Assembly (NCBI RefSeq): GCF_003971235.1
Contig: NZ_CP034661.1
Location: 2,976,001 to 3,040,000, forward strand
Length of the DNA: 64,000 nucleotides
Reading direction: 5' to 3'
Origin: Chryseobacterium aureum
Lineage (GTDB): Bacteria; Bacteroidota; Bacteroidia; Flavobacteriales; Weeksellaceae
A model generated the notes under the pieces. The model ran no database searches and was not told the DNA's origin. It saw nothing but the letters and a program-made list of their open reading frames with translations. Of this stretch, positions 17,571-27,338 are shown piece after piece. Positions within the stretch are counted from its first letter, which is position 1. Every line of letters begins with the position of its first letter. A program made the position numbers and the translations under genes.

Positions 17571-19724
17571 TTATTGTTGCTGATTTCCCAGTTTGTTCCA
17601 GATCTCGATTCTGTAATCTTCGATATCTGCATTGTCCTGAAGACTCTTCATCCAAGCCTGTCCGAACATTCCGGCACTTCTCTGCGTAAGAGACTCCGTA
17701 AACTGCTTAAGATCTCCAGGCTGCTTGTTTACTGTTTCTGATTTCTTGATCAGAACATACACTCCTGTTCCTCCTTCAACCGGGTTGGAAAGTTTACCTT
17801 TTGCAACACCAAATGCTGCGCCGGCAACTTTAGGCTCCATAGCACCTGCTACAGAAGGATTTAATAGATTTACCTGAGCGGATTGTTTTGGAGCAGCAAA
17901 TAATTTTGCAATCTGATCTAAGTTTGAAGCTTTGGCAGCTGTAATTTTCTCAGCGATTTGTTTTGCAGCCAGTTTGTTTTTAACAACAACTTCAATCTGA
18001 TCTCTTACAGATTCCGGATCAGCAAGACCTGCTTCCTGTTTTCCGTTTAGATATACTACTATCTTATCACCCGTTCCGTCTACTGTGAATAACTCAGTAT
18101 CTCCTTTTGTTCTTTTCTTATCGAAAGCCCAAGTAAGGATCTCGGGATCTTTTTCAGTACCTAAGCCCTGAAGCTGACCTTCAAATCTTTTTGCAGCTTT
18201 AGGATTGGAGAACTGGTAATTTCCTTTCTTCGCAATGTTCACGAAATCATTGAAAGATTTACCCTGAACCTGCTGAATGAATTTTCTTGATTTTTTATCG
18301 GTTTCTGCCTCAGTAGCATCTGAAGGTTTGATTGCTTTCACAAGGTTAGCAACCTTATATCCCATAGATCCTGATTTTTTATCTTCAATATTGATGATAT
18401 GGTAACCGAACTGCGTTTCTACTACCCCTGTAGCCCCTTTAGGATTGCTTGCAAGATAAGCAAGGAATTCAGGAACGAAAGGTGTTTCAGGAGTTGTCCA
18501 TCCTAAGCTACCTCCCTGTGCTGCAGAATTCGGATCGCTGGAAAGCTTAAGGAATTCTGTGAATTTAGCCGGAGTTGCTTTTACAATAGCTCCGATAGAG
18601 TCTGCTAATTTCTTAGCCTGCTCTTTGGTTCTTGTTACTCCCTGACCGGCAGGACTTCCTTTGAATGCAATAAGGATATGTCTTGATAAAGTAGAGTCTG
18701 AAGCTCTTTTACCTACCAATTTAGAGACTACATACAGGTCTTGTTCTTTGTAAGGACCAAAAGTCTGCCCTACTGCAGCCGTTGCGATCTGATCTTTGAT
18801 CGTTGGAGGCAGTTGTGAAGGGTTCACATATTGTGGGTTAAATGGCGCATCAGAGTTTGCCGTAACAAACATAGAGTCGTTTTTCGTATTCTGGAAGTTT
18901 TCTGTACCTCCACTCGCATCTGTACCTCCTGAATATAATTTTGTAATTTCTTTCAGGGTTGCTGCATCATCTGCGGCACTTGGTTTTGATGGAAAATAAA
19001 CGATACCGATATTTCTGCTTGGCTCCGCTTTGAACATGACAGGGTGCTGCTTGATGTAGTCAGCAAGATCCTGTGTAGTAACATTGATCTTTGTTTTCTG
19101 AAGATACGCTGCATAGTCCACTTTTACAAAGTCGATATCTGCAAGCTGATCTCTCTGCTTCATCAATTCTTCGGCTTCTTTCTTACCGGTAGTGATACCT
19201 GCTGAAATATTGGTAAACACCTGTCTTGCCATCAGTCTGTACTCAATAGTCTTTTTAGTTTTCAACCATTGGTTATACCCTTCAGGATTGGTGTTTTTTA
19301 ATGTTTCAATTTCTTTTTTAAGCTCTTGAGTTTTAAAATTACCTTTCTCATCAAAGAACTGCTGATTCTGAGCAAACATCTGATCATACTGGATCTGATT
19401 CCAGAAATAATCATCAGTCATTTCAAAGCCCAGTTTTTCAAACTGTTGTTTGATAAGTTTAGATTGTACAAGTAACTGCCAAGCCTGCTCTTCAAGACCG
19501 TTTTTCGGACGTCCTTGCTGATCAGCCTGTTGCTGCAACACGAAAAGCTGGTCATTGAACTCTTCGCGGGTGATTTTCTCACCATTTACTTTTCCTAAAA
19601 CATCAGGATTCTTACCAAAAACCTTGTCGATACTATCGGGGTTCACCAGGAACGCCAAAAGCGCTAAGGCTATTACTCCCATTAAAAGCCAAGGCTTACT
19701 CCTAATCTGTCCTAAAATTGCCAT
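17571..19724 (-). CDS. Peptidylprolyl isomerase, PpiD/SurA-like periplasmic chaperone
   Basis: A 717-residue membrane-anchored chaperone. One N-terminal helix (about residues 12-28) is followed by a SurA-N-like helical region, a parvulin PPIase domain (SRHILIAFKG through VVETQFGYHIINI, about residues 345-455) and a long C-terminal region. PpiD proteins assist folding of exported proteins at the inner membrane. The length is larger than E. coli PpiD (623) as usual in Bacteroidota. It stands alone between its terminator and a divergent lon gene. Confidence 0.92.
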   Translation of the reverse strand: MAILGQIRSKPWLLMGVIALALLAFLVNPDSIDKVFGKNPDVLGKVNGEKITREEFNDQLFVLQQQADQQGRPKNGLEEQAWQLLVQSKLIKQQFEKLGFEMTDDYFWNQIQYDQMFAQNQQFFDEKGNFKTQELKKEIETLKNTNPEGYNQWLKTKKTIEYRLMARQVFTNISAGITTGKKEAEELMKQRDQLADIDFVKVDYAAYLQKTKINVTTQDLADYIKQHPVMFKAEPSRNIGIVYFPSKPSAADDAATLKEITKLYSGGTDASGGTENFQNTKNDSMFVTANSDAPFNPQYVNPSQLPPTIKDQIATAAVGQTFGPYKEQDLYVVSKLVGKRASDSTLSRHILIAFKGSPAGQGVTRTKEQAKKLADSIGAIVKATPAKFTEFLKLSSDPNSAAQGGSLGWTTPETPFVPEFLAYLASNPKGATGVVETQFGYHIINIEDKKSGSMGYKVANLVKAIKPSDATEAETDKKSRKFIQQVQGKSFNDFVNIAKKGNYQFSNPKAAKRFEGQLQGLGTEKDPEILTWAFDKKRTKGDTELFTVDGTGDKIVVYLNGKQEAGLADPESVRDQIEVVVKNKLAAKQIAEKITAAKASNLDQIAKLFAAPKQSAQVNLLNPSVAGAMEPKVAGAAFGVAKGKLSNPVEGGTGVYVLIKKSETVNKQPGDLKQFTESLTQRSAGMFGQAWMKSLQDNADIEDYRIEIWNKLGNQQQ

Positions 19725-19958
19725 TTTATAAATTATAGTTTTTTATCAGTTTGCGAAAATACACATTTTTAAGAAATTACAGAAACAGAACTGCTTTATT
19801 TTGATTTTTAATGCAAAGATTATCTAAAAAAGGAAATTTTGACCGTATTTTTAAGTAAAAAACAAATGGCATAAGTATTGTGCATTTTTAGAATATTATA
19901 ATATGCCAAACGTTTTCAGTGCATATTGTAAAAAATCCCTTTAACGATAAAAAACGAA

Positions 19959-19975
19959 AATGACAATTTGTCATT
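19959..19975. promoter_or_regulatory. Palindrome just upstream of lon
   Basis: Perfect 8-bp arms around one base (AATGACAA T TTGTCATT), ending 9 bases before the lon ATG. It could be an operator or an RNA hairpin masking the start region. No consensus TAnnTTTG box was found for lon. Confidence 0.4.
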
Positions 19976-19984
19976 CGATTGACT

Positions 19985-22390
19985 ATGACAGAATTTGAAG
20001 ATATGAGTTTAGAAGAAATGATCAGCGATGGATTTGATATCGTAGCTGAAGAAATCAATCTTTCCGACTTCGCAGAGACTGATAAAAACTCCGAACAGAA
20101 AATATTCCCGATACTTCCCGTAAGAAATATGGTGATGTTCCCTAATGTGGTAATTCCTATTACTGCTGGGAGAAAAACCTCTATACAGCTTCTTGAGGAA
20201 GCGCAGAAAAACGGTGATTTCATTGGAATTGTAAGCCAGAAAAATTCGGATATGGAACAACCTTCCGAAAAAGATATTTATTCTACCGGTACTTTGGCAA
20301 AGATCATTAAGATCATCAAGCTTCCGGAAGGCAATATTACTGCTATCACTAAAGGTTTCCACCGATTTAAGATTAAAAAAATCATTGAAAAACAACCTTA
20401 TTTCAAGGCAGAAATTTCAAAATTAAAAGATACACGTCCTAAAAACAAGGATGAGTACGAAGCTTTGCTGGAAAACATCAAAGATCTTGCTCTAAAGATC
20501 ATTGAATTGGATCCCAATATCCCTAATGCCGCGAATTTTGCGATCAAAAACATCAACAATAATGATGATCTTCTGAATTTCATCTGTACGAATGCCAATT
20601 TTTCTTCGATAGCCAAACAAAAGCTCCTTGAAGAGAAAAATCTGATGACAAGAGCAAATCAGTGCTATGAAATGATGCATGAGGACTACAGAAAACTGGA
20701 ACTGAGAAATCAGATTCATCAGAAAACCTCAAAAGATCTTGACAAACAGCAGAGAGAGTATTTCCTGAACCAGCAGATCAGAACCATTCAGGAGGAACTG
20801 GGTGGTGGACCTGAGAGTGATGTGGAAGACTTAATCGCCAAGGCCAAAACTAAAAAATGGAATAAGGAAGTAGAGGAACATTTCCAGAAAGAAATCAGCA
20901 GACTTCAACGCCAGAATCCTAATTCTCCGGATTATAATGTACAGAGAAATTACCTGGATTTCTTTACCGATCTTCCCTGGGAAACTTATACAAAAGATAT
21001 TTTCGATATTGCCAAGGCTGAAAAAGTGCTTGACAAAGCCCACTTCGGTTTGGAAGATATTAAAAAAAGAATCCTGGAACACATGGCTGTTTTAAAACTG
21101 AAAAACAACATGAAATCTCCTATCTTATTATTGGTAGGGCCTCCGGGAGTTGGTAAAACTTCATTAGGAAAATCCATTGCAGATGCTTTAGGAAGAAAGT
21201 ATGTAAGATTATCATTGGGTGGTCTTCATGACGAGAGTGAAATCCGCGGGCACAGAAAAACGTATATCGGTGCTATGGCAGGCCGAATTTTGCAGTCTAT
21301 TAAAAAATCGGGGACTTCAAACCCGGTAATTGTTCTGGATGAGATTGATAAAATTGGCCAGGGACTTCATGGGGACCCAAGCTCCGCATTATTGGAAGTT
21401 CTTGATCCTGAACAAAATAAATCATTTTATGACAACTTTCTTGAGATGAGCTATGATCTTTCAAAAGTGATGTTCATTGCTACCGCCAACTCTCTTTCCA
21501 CAATACAGACTCCTCTTCTGGACAGAACGGAGATCATTCAGATTGCCGGATATACCCTGGAGGAAAAAATTGAGATCGCTAAAAGACATTTAATCAGGAA
21601 GCAACAGGATGAAAATGGGCTGGATGCAAAATCATTCAAACTTGGAAATCCTGAACTGAAGCATATTATAGAGGCGCATACATCGGAAAGCGGCGTAAGG
21701 ACTCTGGAAAAAAGAATTGCTGCCATCGCACGATGGGTAGCACTTCAGACTGCCCTGGTAAAAGAATATGATCCAAAAATTTCAATAGAAAAAGTAGATG
21801 AAATTCTTGGGGTTCCAAGACCAAAAAGCTTATCCGAAATTACGGGAGTTCCAGGGGTGGTAACAGGCCTTGCCTGGACCAGTGTAGGAGGAGATATTCT
21901 TTATATTGAAAGTATTTTAAGCAATGGAAAAGGAGCACTCACCATGACCGGAAATCTTGGAACGGTGATGAAAGAATCTGCCACCATTGCTCTTGAATAT
22001 ATCAAGGCAAGGCATGATGAACTGGGAATTCCTCAGGAAGATCTGGATAAGAAAAACATTCACGTTCACGTTCCTGAAGGGGCAACACCTAAAGACGGGC
22101 CGTCTGCCGGGATTGCAATGCTTACTTCTATGGTCTCTTCTTTCAAAAACAAGAAGGTAAAACCTCACCTTGCGATGACAGGGGAAATTACTTTAAGAGG
22201 AAAAGTACTTCCTGTAGGAGGAATCAAGGAAAAACTTCTGGCGGCAACAAGAGCAGGAATTAAAGATGTTATCCTCTGTGAAGCCAACAGAAAAGACGTG
22301 GAAGAAATTAAAAAAGATTATTTAAATGATCTTAGAGTACACTACGTGAACAGAATGGAAGAAGTGATTGACATCGCCATTGAAGCATAA
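19985..22390 (+). CDS. lon: Endopeptidase La (Lon protease)
   Basis: An 801-residue ATP-dependent serine protease that degrades misfolded and regulatory proteins. The LonA N-domain begins at [13 protein letters not shown]. The AAA+ module has Walker [10 protein letters not shown] (about residue 385) and Walker [11 protein letters not shown]. The protease domain has the Ser/Lys dyad: Ser707 in KDGPSAG and Lys750 in [10 protein letters not shown] use ATG 19985; a TTG two codons upstream is possible. A palindrome sits immediately before the start and a strong terminator follows. Confidence 0.97.
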   Translation: MTEFEDMSLEEMISDGFDIVAEEINLSDFAETDKNSEQKIFPILPVRNMVMFPNVVIPITAGRKTSIQLLEEAQKNGDFIGIVSQKNSDMEQPSEKDIYSTGTLAKIIKIIKLPEGNITAITKGFHRFKIKKIIEKQPYFKAEISKLKDTRPKNKDEYEALLENIKDLALKIIELDPNIPNAANFAIKNINNNDDLLNFICTNANFSSIAKQKLLEEKNLMTRANQCYEMMHEDYRKLELRNQIHQKTSKDLDKQQREYFLNQQIRTIQEELGGGPESDVEDLIAKAKTKKWNKEVEEHFQKEISRLQRQNPNSPDYNVQRNYLDFFTDLPWETYTKDIFDIAKAEKVLDKAHFGLEDIKKRILEHMAVLKLKNNMKSPILLLVGPPGVGKTSLGKSIADALGRKYVRLSLGGLHDESEIRGHRKTYIGAMAGRILQSIKKSGTSNPVIVLDEIDKIGQGLHGDPSSALLEVLDPEQNKSFYDNFLEMSYDLSKVMFIATANSLSTIQTPLLDRTEIIQIAGYTLEEKIEIAKRHLIRKQQDENGLDAKSFKLGNPELKHIIEAHTSESGVRTLEKRIAAIARWVALQTALVKEYDPKISIEKVDEILGVPRPKSLSEITGVPGVVTGLAWTSVGGDILYIESILSNGKGALTMTGNLGTVMKESATIALEYIKARHDELGIPQEDLDKKNIHVHVPEGATPKDGPSAGIAMLTSMVSSFKNKKVKPHLAMTGEITLRGKVLPVGGIKEKLLAATRAGIKDVILCEANRKDVEEIKKDYLNDLRVHYVNRMEEVIDIAIEA

Positions 22391-22421
22391 ACAACTGATA
22401 ACATATTAACTTCTCAATAAA

Positions 22422-22460
22422 GAAACATGCTCTGATATTCAGGGCATGTTTCTGTTTTTT
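22422..22460 (+). terminator. Terminator of lon
   Basis: A 13-bp stem including one G-U pair, built on GAAACATGC (22422-22430) and GCATGTTTC (22444-22452), followed by TGTTTTTT. Confidence 0.88.
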
Positions 22461-22598
22461 ATACAAAAAAGCTCATCTTCTCTTATGAGGTGGAATAAAA
22501 TTTGCAGAACACAAGATAATTCTGAAGAACTGAATAAAAAATTTTTCAATTCAGAGGGGTTTTTCTTATTTTTATTCCACACCGCATATTTATAGATT

Positions 22599-23711
22599 AT
22601 GAATTTTCTTAGACTTCCTTTCCTTGTCAAGCTTACGCTTGTGGTGATTTCTATCATCGGCCTTGGCTATCTTTTAGCATTGGGGCAGAGTATTTTAGCT
22701 CCGTTTTTCCTCGCTTTCCTGATGGCAATGCTGTTTTTGCCGGCGGCCACTTTTATGGAAAGAAAATTAAGGTTTCCGAGATCTATGTCAACCATGACTT
22801 CGGTATTTATCATGCTGATTATTTTGGGCGGAATCATTTATTTCTTTACCAATCAGCTCTCTGATTTCAGCAAGGATCTTCCTCATCTCAAGGAACAGTT
22901 TACGACAGTTTTCAATGGGCTCCAGCACTGGGTTTCCAAGACATTTAATGTAAAAGTAGATGAACAGGTAGATTATATCAATCAGGGATTGAATAAACTT
23001 TTGTCTTCTTCGGGGGTTATTCTGGGTTTTACGTTTGGAATTTTTTCAACGGGATTCGGGTTTATTATATTTTTCACCCTGTTTTTTATCTTTATTTTAA
23101 ATTACAGAAGGCTTTTAAATAATTTTATTGTTACTGTTTTCAACGAAAGACATAAAGCCAGTGTACAGGAAGCGGTGAGTGAAATCCGTATCATGACGAA
23201 GAAATATATCTTCGGGCTTTTTCTCCAGGTGATCATTGTATCTGTTCTTACCTCCATTCTTCTTACTGTTTTGGGGGTAAAATATGCTATTCTTCTGGGA
23301 GTTCTTACAGGATTATTAAATGTCATTCCCTATCTTGGAATTTTTATTTCTCTTTTAATTTCCTGCTTTATAGCATTTGCCACCTCCACTCCTTCAACGT
23401 GTATCTATGTGGCTTTGGGGTATATAGGGATTCATGCAATAGACGGAAATATTGTTCTGCCTTTTGTTGTAGGCTCAAAAGTAAAAATCAATGCTTTGTT
23501 TTCTTTTATCGGTATTCTTTTAGGAGAGCATCTTTGGGGAATTGCTGGAATGTTCCTGTGTATTCCGGCCATCGCAATTATAAAAATTATCTGTGAGAGA
23601 GTAGATGATCTTAAACCTTGGGGAAGGTTACTGGGGGAAGAGCAGAAGCCTAATAAAAAGAAAAAAAGCTACAAAATTTCTAAGAATATTACGCTGAAAG
23701 AAATGGACTAG
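22599..23711 (+). CDS. AI-2E family transporter
   Basis: A 370-residue polytopic membrane protein of the PerM/TqsA (AI-2E transporter) family. It has about seven to eight helices, a large soluble segment near residues 80-150, and the C-terminal family signature HAIDGNIVLPFVVGS. Substrates of this family differ widely (autoinducer export, Na+/H+ exchange), so none is assigned. Single gene with its own downstream terminator; the C-terminal tail is very Lys-rich. Confidence 0.88.
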   Translation: MNFLRLPFLVKLTLVVISIIGLGYLLALGQSILAPFFLAFLMAMLFLPAATFMERKLRFPRSMSTMTSVFIMLIILGGIIYFFTNQLSDFSKDLPHLKEQFTTVFNGLQHWVSKTFNVKVDEQVDYINQGLNKLLSSSGVILGFTFGIFSTGFGFIIFFTLFFIFILNYRRLLNNFIVTVFNERHKASVQEAVSEIRIMTKKYIFGLFLQVIIVSVLTSILLTVLGVKYAILLGVLTGLLNVIPYLGIFISLLISCFIAFATSTPSTCIYVALGYIGIHAIDGNIVLPFVVGSKVKINALFSFIGILLGEHLWGIAGMFLCIPAIAIIKIICERVDDLKPWGRLLGEEQKPNKKKKSYKISKNITLKEMD

Positions 23712-23788
23712 AATATGAGTAATGAGTAAATAAATAATAATTGATATTATTCTAACCTTAAATGTTTAAATCTTAAACTTTAAATAAG

Positions 23789-23820
23789 AAAGACTGCCTT
23801 TTTCAAGACAGTCTTTTTAT
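23789..23820. terminator. Bidirectional terminator
   Basis: Stem AAAGACTG (23789-23796) with CAGTCTTT (23809-23816) between the convergent transporter and bacteriocin-like genes, with T-rich flank on the plus side and A-rich flank on the left. Confidence 0.75.
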
Positions 23821-23825
23821 TTTAC

Positions 23826-24077
23826 TTATGAAAGAGCACATAAAGGGCTCATTCCGTTCGGACAGGTTTCCGTGCACAGGATATAAGTCTGGCTATCGGG
23901 GCAGTATCCGTAATCCGGTGTTGTCGGTGTTCCTCCTCCGCCACCGCCTAAGCAGGGATCACCTGGCGGAATTTTACATGGACAGCCAATGGGCCCAATA
24001 TCACATTTTCCAACACCGCCACCCCCTTGAATTTCTCTTAAATCCATCCGGTTTAATTTTTTCAGATTTTTCAACAT
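23826..24077 (-). CDS. Bacteriocin-like / natural-product precursor peptide
   Basis: An 83-residue peptide. It opens with MLKNLKKLNRMDLREIQGG, the leader type shared by many Chryseobacterium bacteriocin-like proteins and ending in a double-glycine site cut by C39-peptidase exporters. The core is Gly-rich with eight Cys (KCDIGPIGCPC, DPCLGGGGGG, YGYCPDSQTYILCTETCPNG), suggesting disulfides or modification. No modifying enzyme or exporter lies nearby, so it must rely on genes elsewhere. It has its own promoter candidate and a shared terminator. Confidence 0.82.
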   Translation of the reverse strand: MLKNLKKLNRMDLREIQGGGGVGKCDIGPIGCPCKIPPGDPCLGGGGGGTPTTPDYGYCPDSQTYILCTETCPNGMSPLCALS

Positions 24078-24102
24078 AATATAATCAGTTTAATTTGTAA
24101 AT

Positions 24103-24135
24103 CAAATATAACTAATAAGATTATCCAAAACCCAA
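24103..24135 (-). promoter_or_regulatory. Promoter candidate for the bacteriocin-like gene
   Basis: Minus-strand -7 box TATATTTG (24103-24110); a TTG at 24133-24135 lies 22 bases further upstream as a possible -33 element. The leader would be about 20 bases. Confidence 0.5.
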
Positions 24136-24205
24136 CATTAACCGATCATTAACACTAATTGTTTATTTTCTGTAAAAAATTCACACATAAATCCCATTTT
24201 TATTT

Positions 24206-24213
24206 TACATTTG
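24206..24213 (+). promoter_or_regulatory. -7 box for the DoxX gene
   Basis: TACATTTG (TAnnTTTG) 17 bases before the ATG at 24231; no clear -33 element. Confidence 0.4.
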
Positions 24214-24230
24214 GTATAAAATCATCAATC

Positions 24231-24608
24231 ATGAAAATAATAAAATTCATTGTGTGTTTACTTTTCGGGCTTATGTTTATTAATGCCGGACTGAACAAGT
24301 TTTTTAATTATATGCCAATGGAAAAACCTACTCCTGAGCAGATGAAGCTCTTTGCTGCTTTTGGAGAAATCAGCTGGCTGATGCCTTTAGTGGGAATTGT
24401 AGAAGTCATTGGTGGATTATTATTCATCTTTCCAAAAACAAGAGCTCTGGGAGCCATTGTAATTTTACCTGTCATGGTAGGAATTGTGACCCATGTCTTT
24501 ACGATGGATAAGTCTCCTATGGGAATGGGTATCGCCGGTGTGATGTTCCTGATCAACCTATGGATGATTATTGACAATAAAGAAAAATACAAACATTTAG
24601 TTTCATAA
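24231..24608 (+). CDS. DoxX family membrane protein
   Basis: A 125-residue protein with four hydrophobic helices and the DoxX-like opening LLFGLMFINAGLNKFFNY, followed by IVEVIGGLLFIFPKTRALGA. The family is linked loosely to redox or quinone functions; no precise role can be given. The ATG at 24231 is preferred over the longer frame from 24159, which would prepend a polar segment and overlap the -7 box. Confidence 0.82.
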   Translation: MKIIKFIVCLLFGLMFINAGLNKFFNYMPMEKPTPEQMKLFAAFGEISWLMPLVGIVEVIGGLLFIFPKTRALGAIVILPVMVGIVTHVFTMDKSPMGMGIAGVMFLINLWMIIDNKEKYKHLVS

Positions 24609-24612
24609 GATT

Positions 24613-24697
24613 GCAGGTAATAGGTTGCAGGTTACAGCACCAGTAAACTTCAGATGAAGTCTATTATTGCTTTCACTACCTGTAACCTATTATCTGC
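24613..24697. repeat. Imperfect inverted-repeat element between convergent genes
   Basis: Outer arms 24613-24626 and 24684-24697 match with one mismatch (GCAGGTAATAGGTT and its complement); inside are a second GCAGGTTACAG copy and a small hairpin ACTTCA/TGAAGT (24647-24660). It resembles short intergenic repeats common in Chryseobacterium and may act as a weak terminator. Confidence 0.6.
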
Positions 24698-24707
24698 TGC
24701 GTGCGAC

Positions 24708-26066
24708 CTATACAAAAGCACTGAAACCTGTGATCGACCGTCCTACGATGAGCGAGTTAATTTCTTTTGTTCCTTCATAGGAATAGATAGCCTCTGCATC
24801 GGCAACAAATCTGGCCACATCGTACTCCAGAAGAATTCCGTTACCTCCCATCACCTCTCTTGCTCTTGAAACAATATCCCTTGTTCTCAGGGTACAGAAA
24901 ACTTTGGCTAAGGAAGCATGCTCATCTTTTAAAATGCCTTCATCCTGCATTTCAGATAATCTGAAAACCATGGTCTGCATGGCAGTAAGGTTAGACAACA
25001 TTTCTACCAGGTGCCCCTGGATCATTTGGAATGAAGCAATAGGCCTCCCAAACTGCTCTCTTTTTCGGGTATAATCTAATGCACTTTCGTAAGCTCCTCG
25101 TGCACATCCTGTGGCCATCCATGCGACTCCCGCTCTGGTCATTCTCAACACTTTTCCTGTATCTTTAAAGGAGTTGGCATTCTGCAAACGGTTTTCTTCA
25201 GTTACGATACAGTCTTTTAAAGTAATCAATCCGTTCTGAACAATCCTCAGAGCCATTTTCCCTTTGATTTTTTCTACAGAATATCCGGGATTATCTTTTT
25301 CTACAATAAATCCTTTGACATCCCCGCTGTCCAGATCTCTAGCCCAGATAATGATCAGATCTGCAAATGTAGCATTCCCGATCCATTTTTTCTGGCCGTT
25401 CAGAACCCAGCCTTCGGGTGTTTTTTTACAGGTTACAGTAAGTCCGCCTGCTGCTCCGGAACCTACTTCCGGTTCTGTAAGTCCGAAAGCGCCTATTTTT
25501 TCAAATTTCTGCATCTGTGGAAGCCATTTTTGCTTCTGTTCTTCAGATCCGCAAATATAGATAGAACCCATGGCCAGTCCGGATTGTACTCCGAAAAATG
25601 TTGCTATGGAAGCATCTACTCTTGCCATTTCCATAGCAATAACTCCTTCCATAAGAAAGGGCATTCCCGGGCAGCCATACCCTTCATAAGTAACCCCGCA
25701 TATATCCAGTTTCTGGAATTTCGGGATCAGTTCAAAAGGAAATTCATCTCTGAGCCAGTAGTGATTCACAAGAGGTTTTACTTCTTTTTCCATGAATGCT
25801 CTTACTTTAAGCTGAATTTCACGCTGTTCGGGAGTAAGCGTGTGGTAGATATCATAAAAATCTCCGTCAATGGGAGGAAGTTCTTTCTTTTTCTTTTCGG
25901 GATCAAGCATTTTCATGAGCCCGGAAAGCTGTTTATCATCCAGTTTTGAAAAATTATGCATCAGTTTGGGCAGGTCTACTTTTTGAGAAATAGCACTCAA
26001 CTGATCAAAATCTATGGATGTGAATAATCCTATTGCATTTCTGATTTTGGAAAAAGTATTTGACAT
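24708..26066 (-). CDS. Acyl-CoA dehydrogenase (glutaryl-CoA dehydrogenase-like)
   Basis: A 452-residue flavoenzyme. The first 60 residues are an extra N-terminal segment (MSNTFSKIRNAIGLFTS), followed by the ACAD fold: FAD/substrate stretch GAFGLTEPEVGSGAAGG, QKKWIGNATFAD, the middle domain, and C-terminal helices with YTRKREQFGRPIASFQ and YEGTKEINSLIVGR. The Glu in YEGT is the place of the catalytic base in glutaryl-CoA dehydrogenases. It may act in lysine/tryptophan or fatty-acid breakdown. The ATG at 26066 was chosen over 26123 because the longer N-terminus is atypical. Confidence 0.88.
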   Translation of the reverse strand: MSNTFSKIRNAIGLFTSIDFDQLSAISQKVDLPKLMHNFSKLDDKQLSGLMKMLDPEKKKKELPPIDGDFYDIYHTLTPEQREIQLKVRAFMEKEVKPLVNHYWLRDEFPFELIPKFQKLDICGVTYEGYGCPGMPFLMEGVIAMEMARVDASIATFFGVQSGLAMGSIYICGSEEQKQKWLPQMQKFEKIGAFGLTEPEVGSGAAGGLTVTCKKTPEGWVLNGQKKWIGNATFADLIIIWARDLDSGDVKGFIVEKDNPGYSVEKIKGKMALRIVQNGLITLKDCIVTEENRLQNANSFKDTGKVLRMTRAGVAWMATGCARGAYESALDYTRKREQFGRPIASFQMIQGHLVEMLSNLTAMQTMVFRLSEMQDEGILKDEHASLAKVFCTLRTRDIVSRAREVMGGNGILLEYDVARFVADAEAIYSYEGTKEINSLIVGRSITGFSAFV

Positions 26067-26210
26067 AGTGATAGATTGTAGTTTTGGTTTGTAAAAGATA
26101 AGCAAAAACTGCTCCGAAAGCAAAGACCATAGGTGAATACTATTTTACAAAACACTTGATTTCAACGAATTAAAACATCATATTTTATTTACAAGCTTTT
26201 TACTTTTGAT

Positions 26211-26218
26211 TTTCAAGC
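26211..26218 (+). promoter_or_regulatory. -7 box for the DUF4349 gene
   Basis: TACTTTTG (TAnnTTTG), 56 bases before the ATG at 26275; no well-placed -33 element. Confidence 0.4.
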
Positions 26219-26274
26219 GTTACAAAAGATCCTGGCTGAACTTTGACTTCAGGAAAACAACAAAAATCAACGCT

Positions 26275-27186
26275 ATGAAAACCACTTACATTAAATTATC
26301 CCTATTTACAGTTCTTTTATTAGGCATCTATTCCTGTAAAAAGGGAGAGGTTGCAGAGACAGATCTTAATGCTTATGCAACAGCAGATTCTGCTGCCGTT
26401 ACGGTATCAGACAGTATTTCATCTGTCGCAGAGATGAAGGTAAAAGACAAACAATTCATCAAAACTGCGGATGTCAACATGGAAGTAAAAGATGTGTACA
26501 ATGCAACCATTGCTATTGAAAAATCAGTACAGGAGCTTGGCGGATTTGTTACCAATAGCAACCTTCAGAGTAATGTAGTTTCTGAAAACACATACAATAC
26601 ATCCGATGAGGAAGCCATGCTGGTGAAAAAATATCAGACAGAGAACAGAATGCAGGTGCGTATTCCTACAGAAAAGCTCGGTGAATTACTGACAGCCATT
26701 AATACAAACAAATTGTTTCTTAACTCAAGATCCATCAATGCGGAAGATGTAACTGCCAGCATCAAATATGCTGAGCTGGAAGGAAAAAGGAATCAGAAAA
26801 CTTCTGAAAATATCAGTAAGCTAAAAACAAATAAAGATAAAGTAACGCTGGACGACGAAAATATGTCCGAAGGAAATGTTCAAAAGCTGCAAAGCATGAA
26901 TATGACAGATGACCTGAAATACAGCACCATAGACATCTATATTAAAGAACCTCAATTGCGTATTGCAGAAATTGCCGTTACCAATACTACAAGCATTGAT
27001 CATAAATACAAATATAATTTCATCTATGATGCAAAAGATGGTTTGGTGTACGGTTTCTATCTGATTCAGAGAATCATAGTGGCTCTTATCAATGTGTGGC
27101 CCCTCCTATTAATTGCTGTGGCAATCATCTATTTTTTAAGAAAAAGAAAAACTATAAAGCCTGGGCAATCAAAGATTCAGGAATAA
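26275..27186 (+). CDS. DUF4349 domain lipoprotein
   Basis: A 303-residue protein with a lipoprotein signal (lipobox IYSC) and a DUF4349 domain starting at KTADVNMEVKDVYNAT and including ELGGFVTNSN and the MQVRIPTEKL strand, then a coiled-coil-like Lys/Asn-rich segment and a C-terminal membrane helix followed by basic residues. It is therefore held in the membrane at both ends. The domain's role is unknown; the fold resembles putative zinc-finger/anti-sigma partners in other bacteria, but that is only suggestive. Start chosen at 26275 because it gives the signal peptide. Confidence 0.82.
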   Translation: MKTTYIKLSLFTVLLLGIYSCKKGEVAETDLNAYATADSAAVTVSDSISSVAEMKVKDKQFIKTADVNMEVKDVYNATIAIEKSVQELGGFVTNSNLQSNVVSENTYNTSDEEAMLVKKYQTENRMQVRIPTEKLGELLTAINTNKLFLNSRSINAEDVTASIKYAELEGKRNQKTSENISKLKTNKDKVTLDDENMSEGNVQKLQSMNMTDDLKYSTIDIYIKEPQLRIAEIAVTNTTSIDHKYKYNFIYDAKDGLVYGFYLIQRIIVALINVWPLLLIAVAIIYFLRKRKTIKPGQSKIQE

Positions 27187-27234
27187 ACAGCTATCCTAAC
27201 CTATTGGTTATCATCATAATTTTAAATTTTACAG

Positions 27235-27263
27235 CCTCCTTTTCCGGGAGGTTTTTATTTTTT
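27235..27263 (+). terminator. Terminator of the DUF4349 gene
   Basis: CCTCC (27235-27239) pairs with GGAGG (27247-27251), followed by a long T-rich run. Confidence 0.75.
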
Positions 27264-27338
27264 TGAAAAAAATCTGTAACGAATGCAACTCCTGTTTTAC
27301 CTACTGTTTAAAAGAACAGAAAATCAAAAATTACTACT

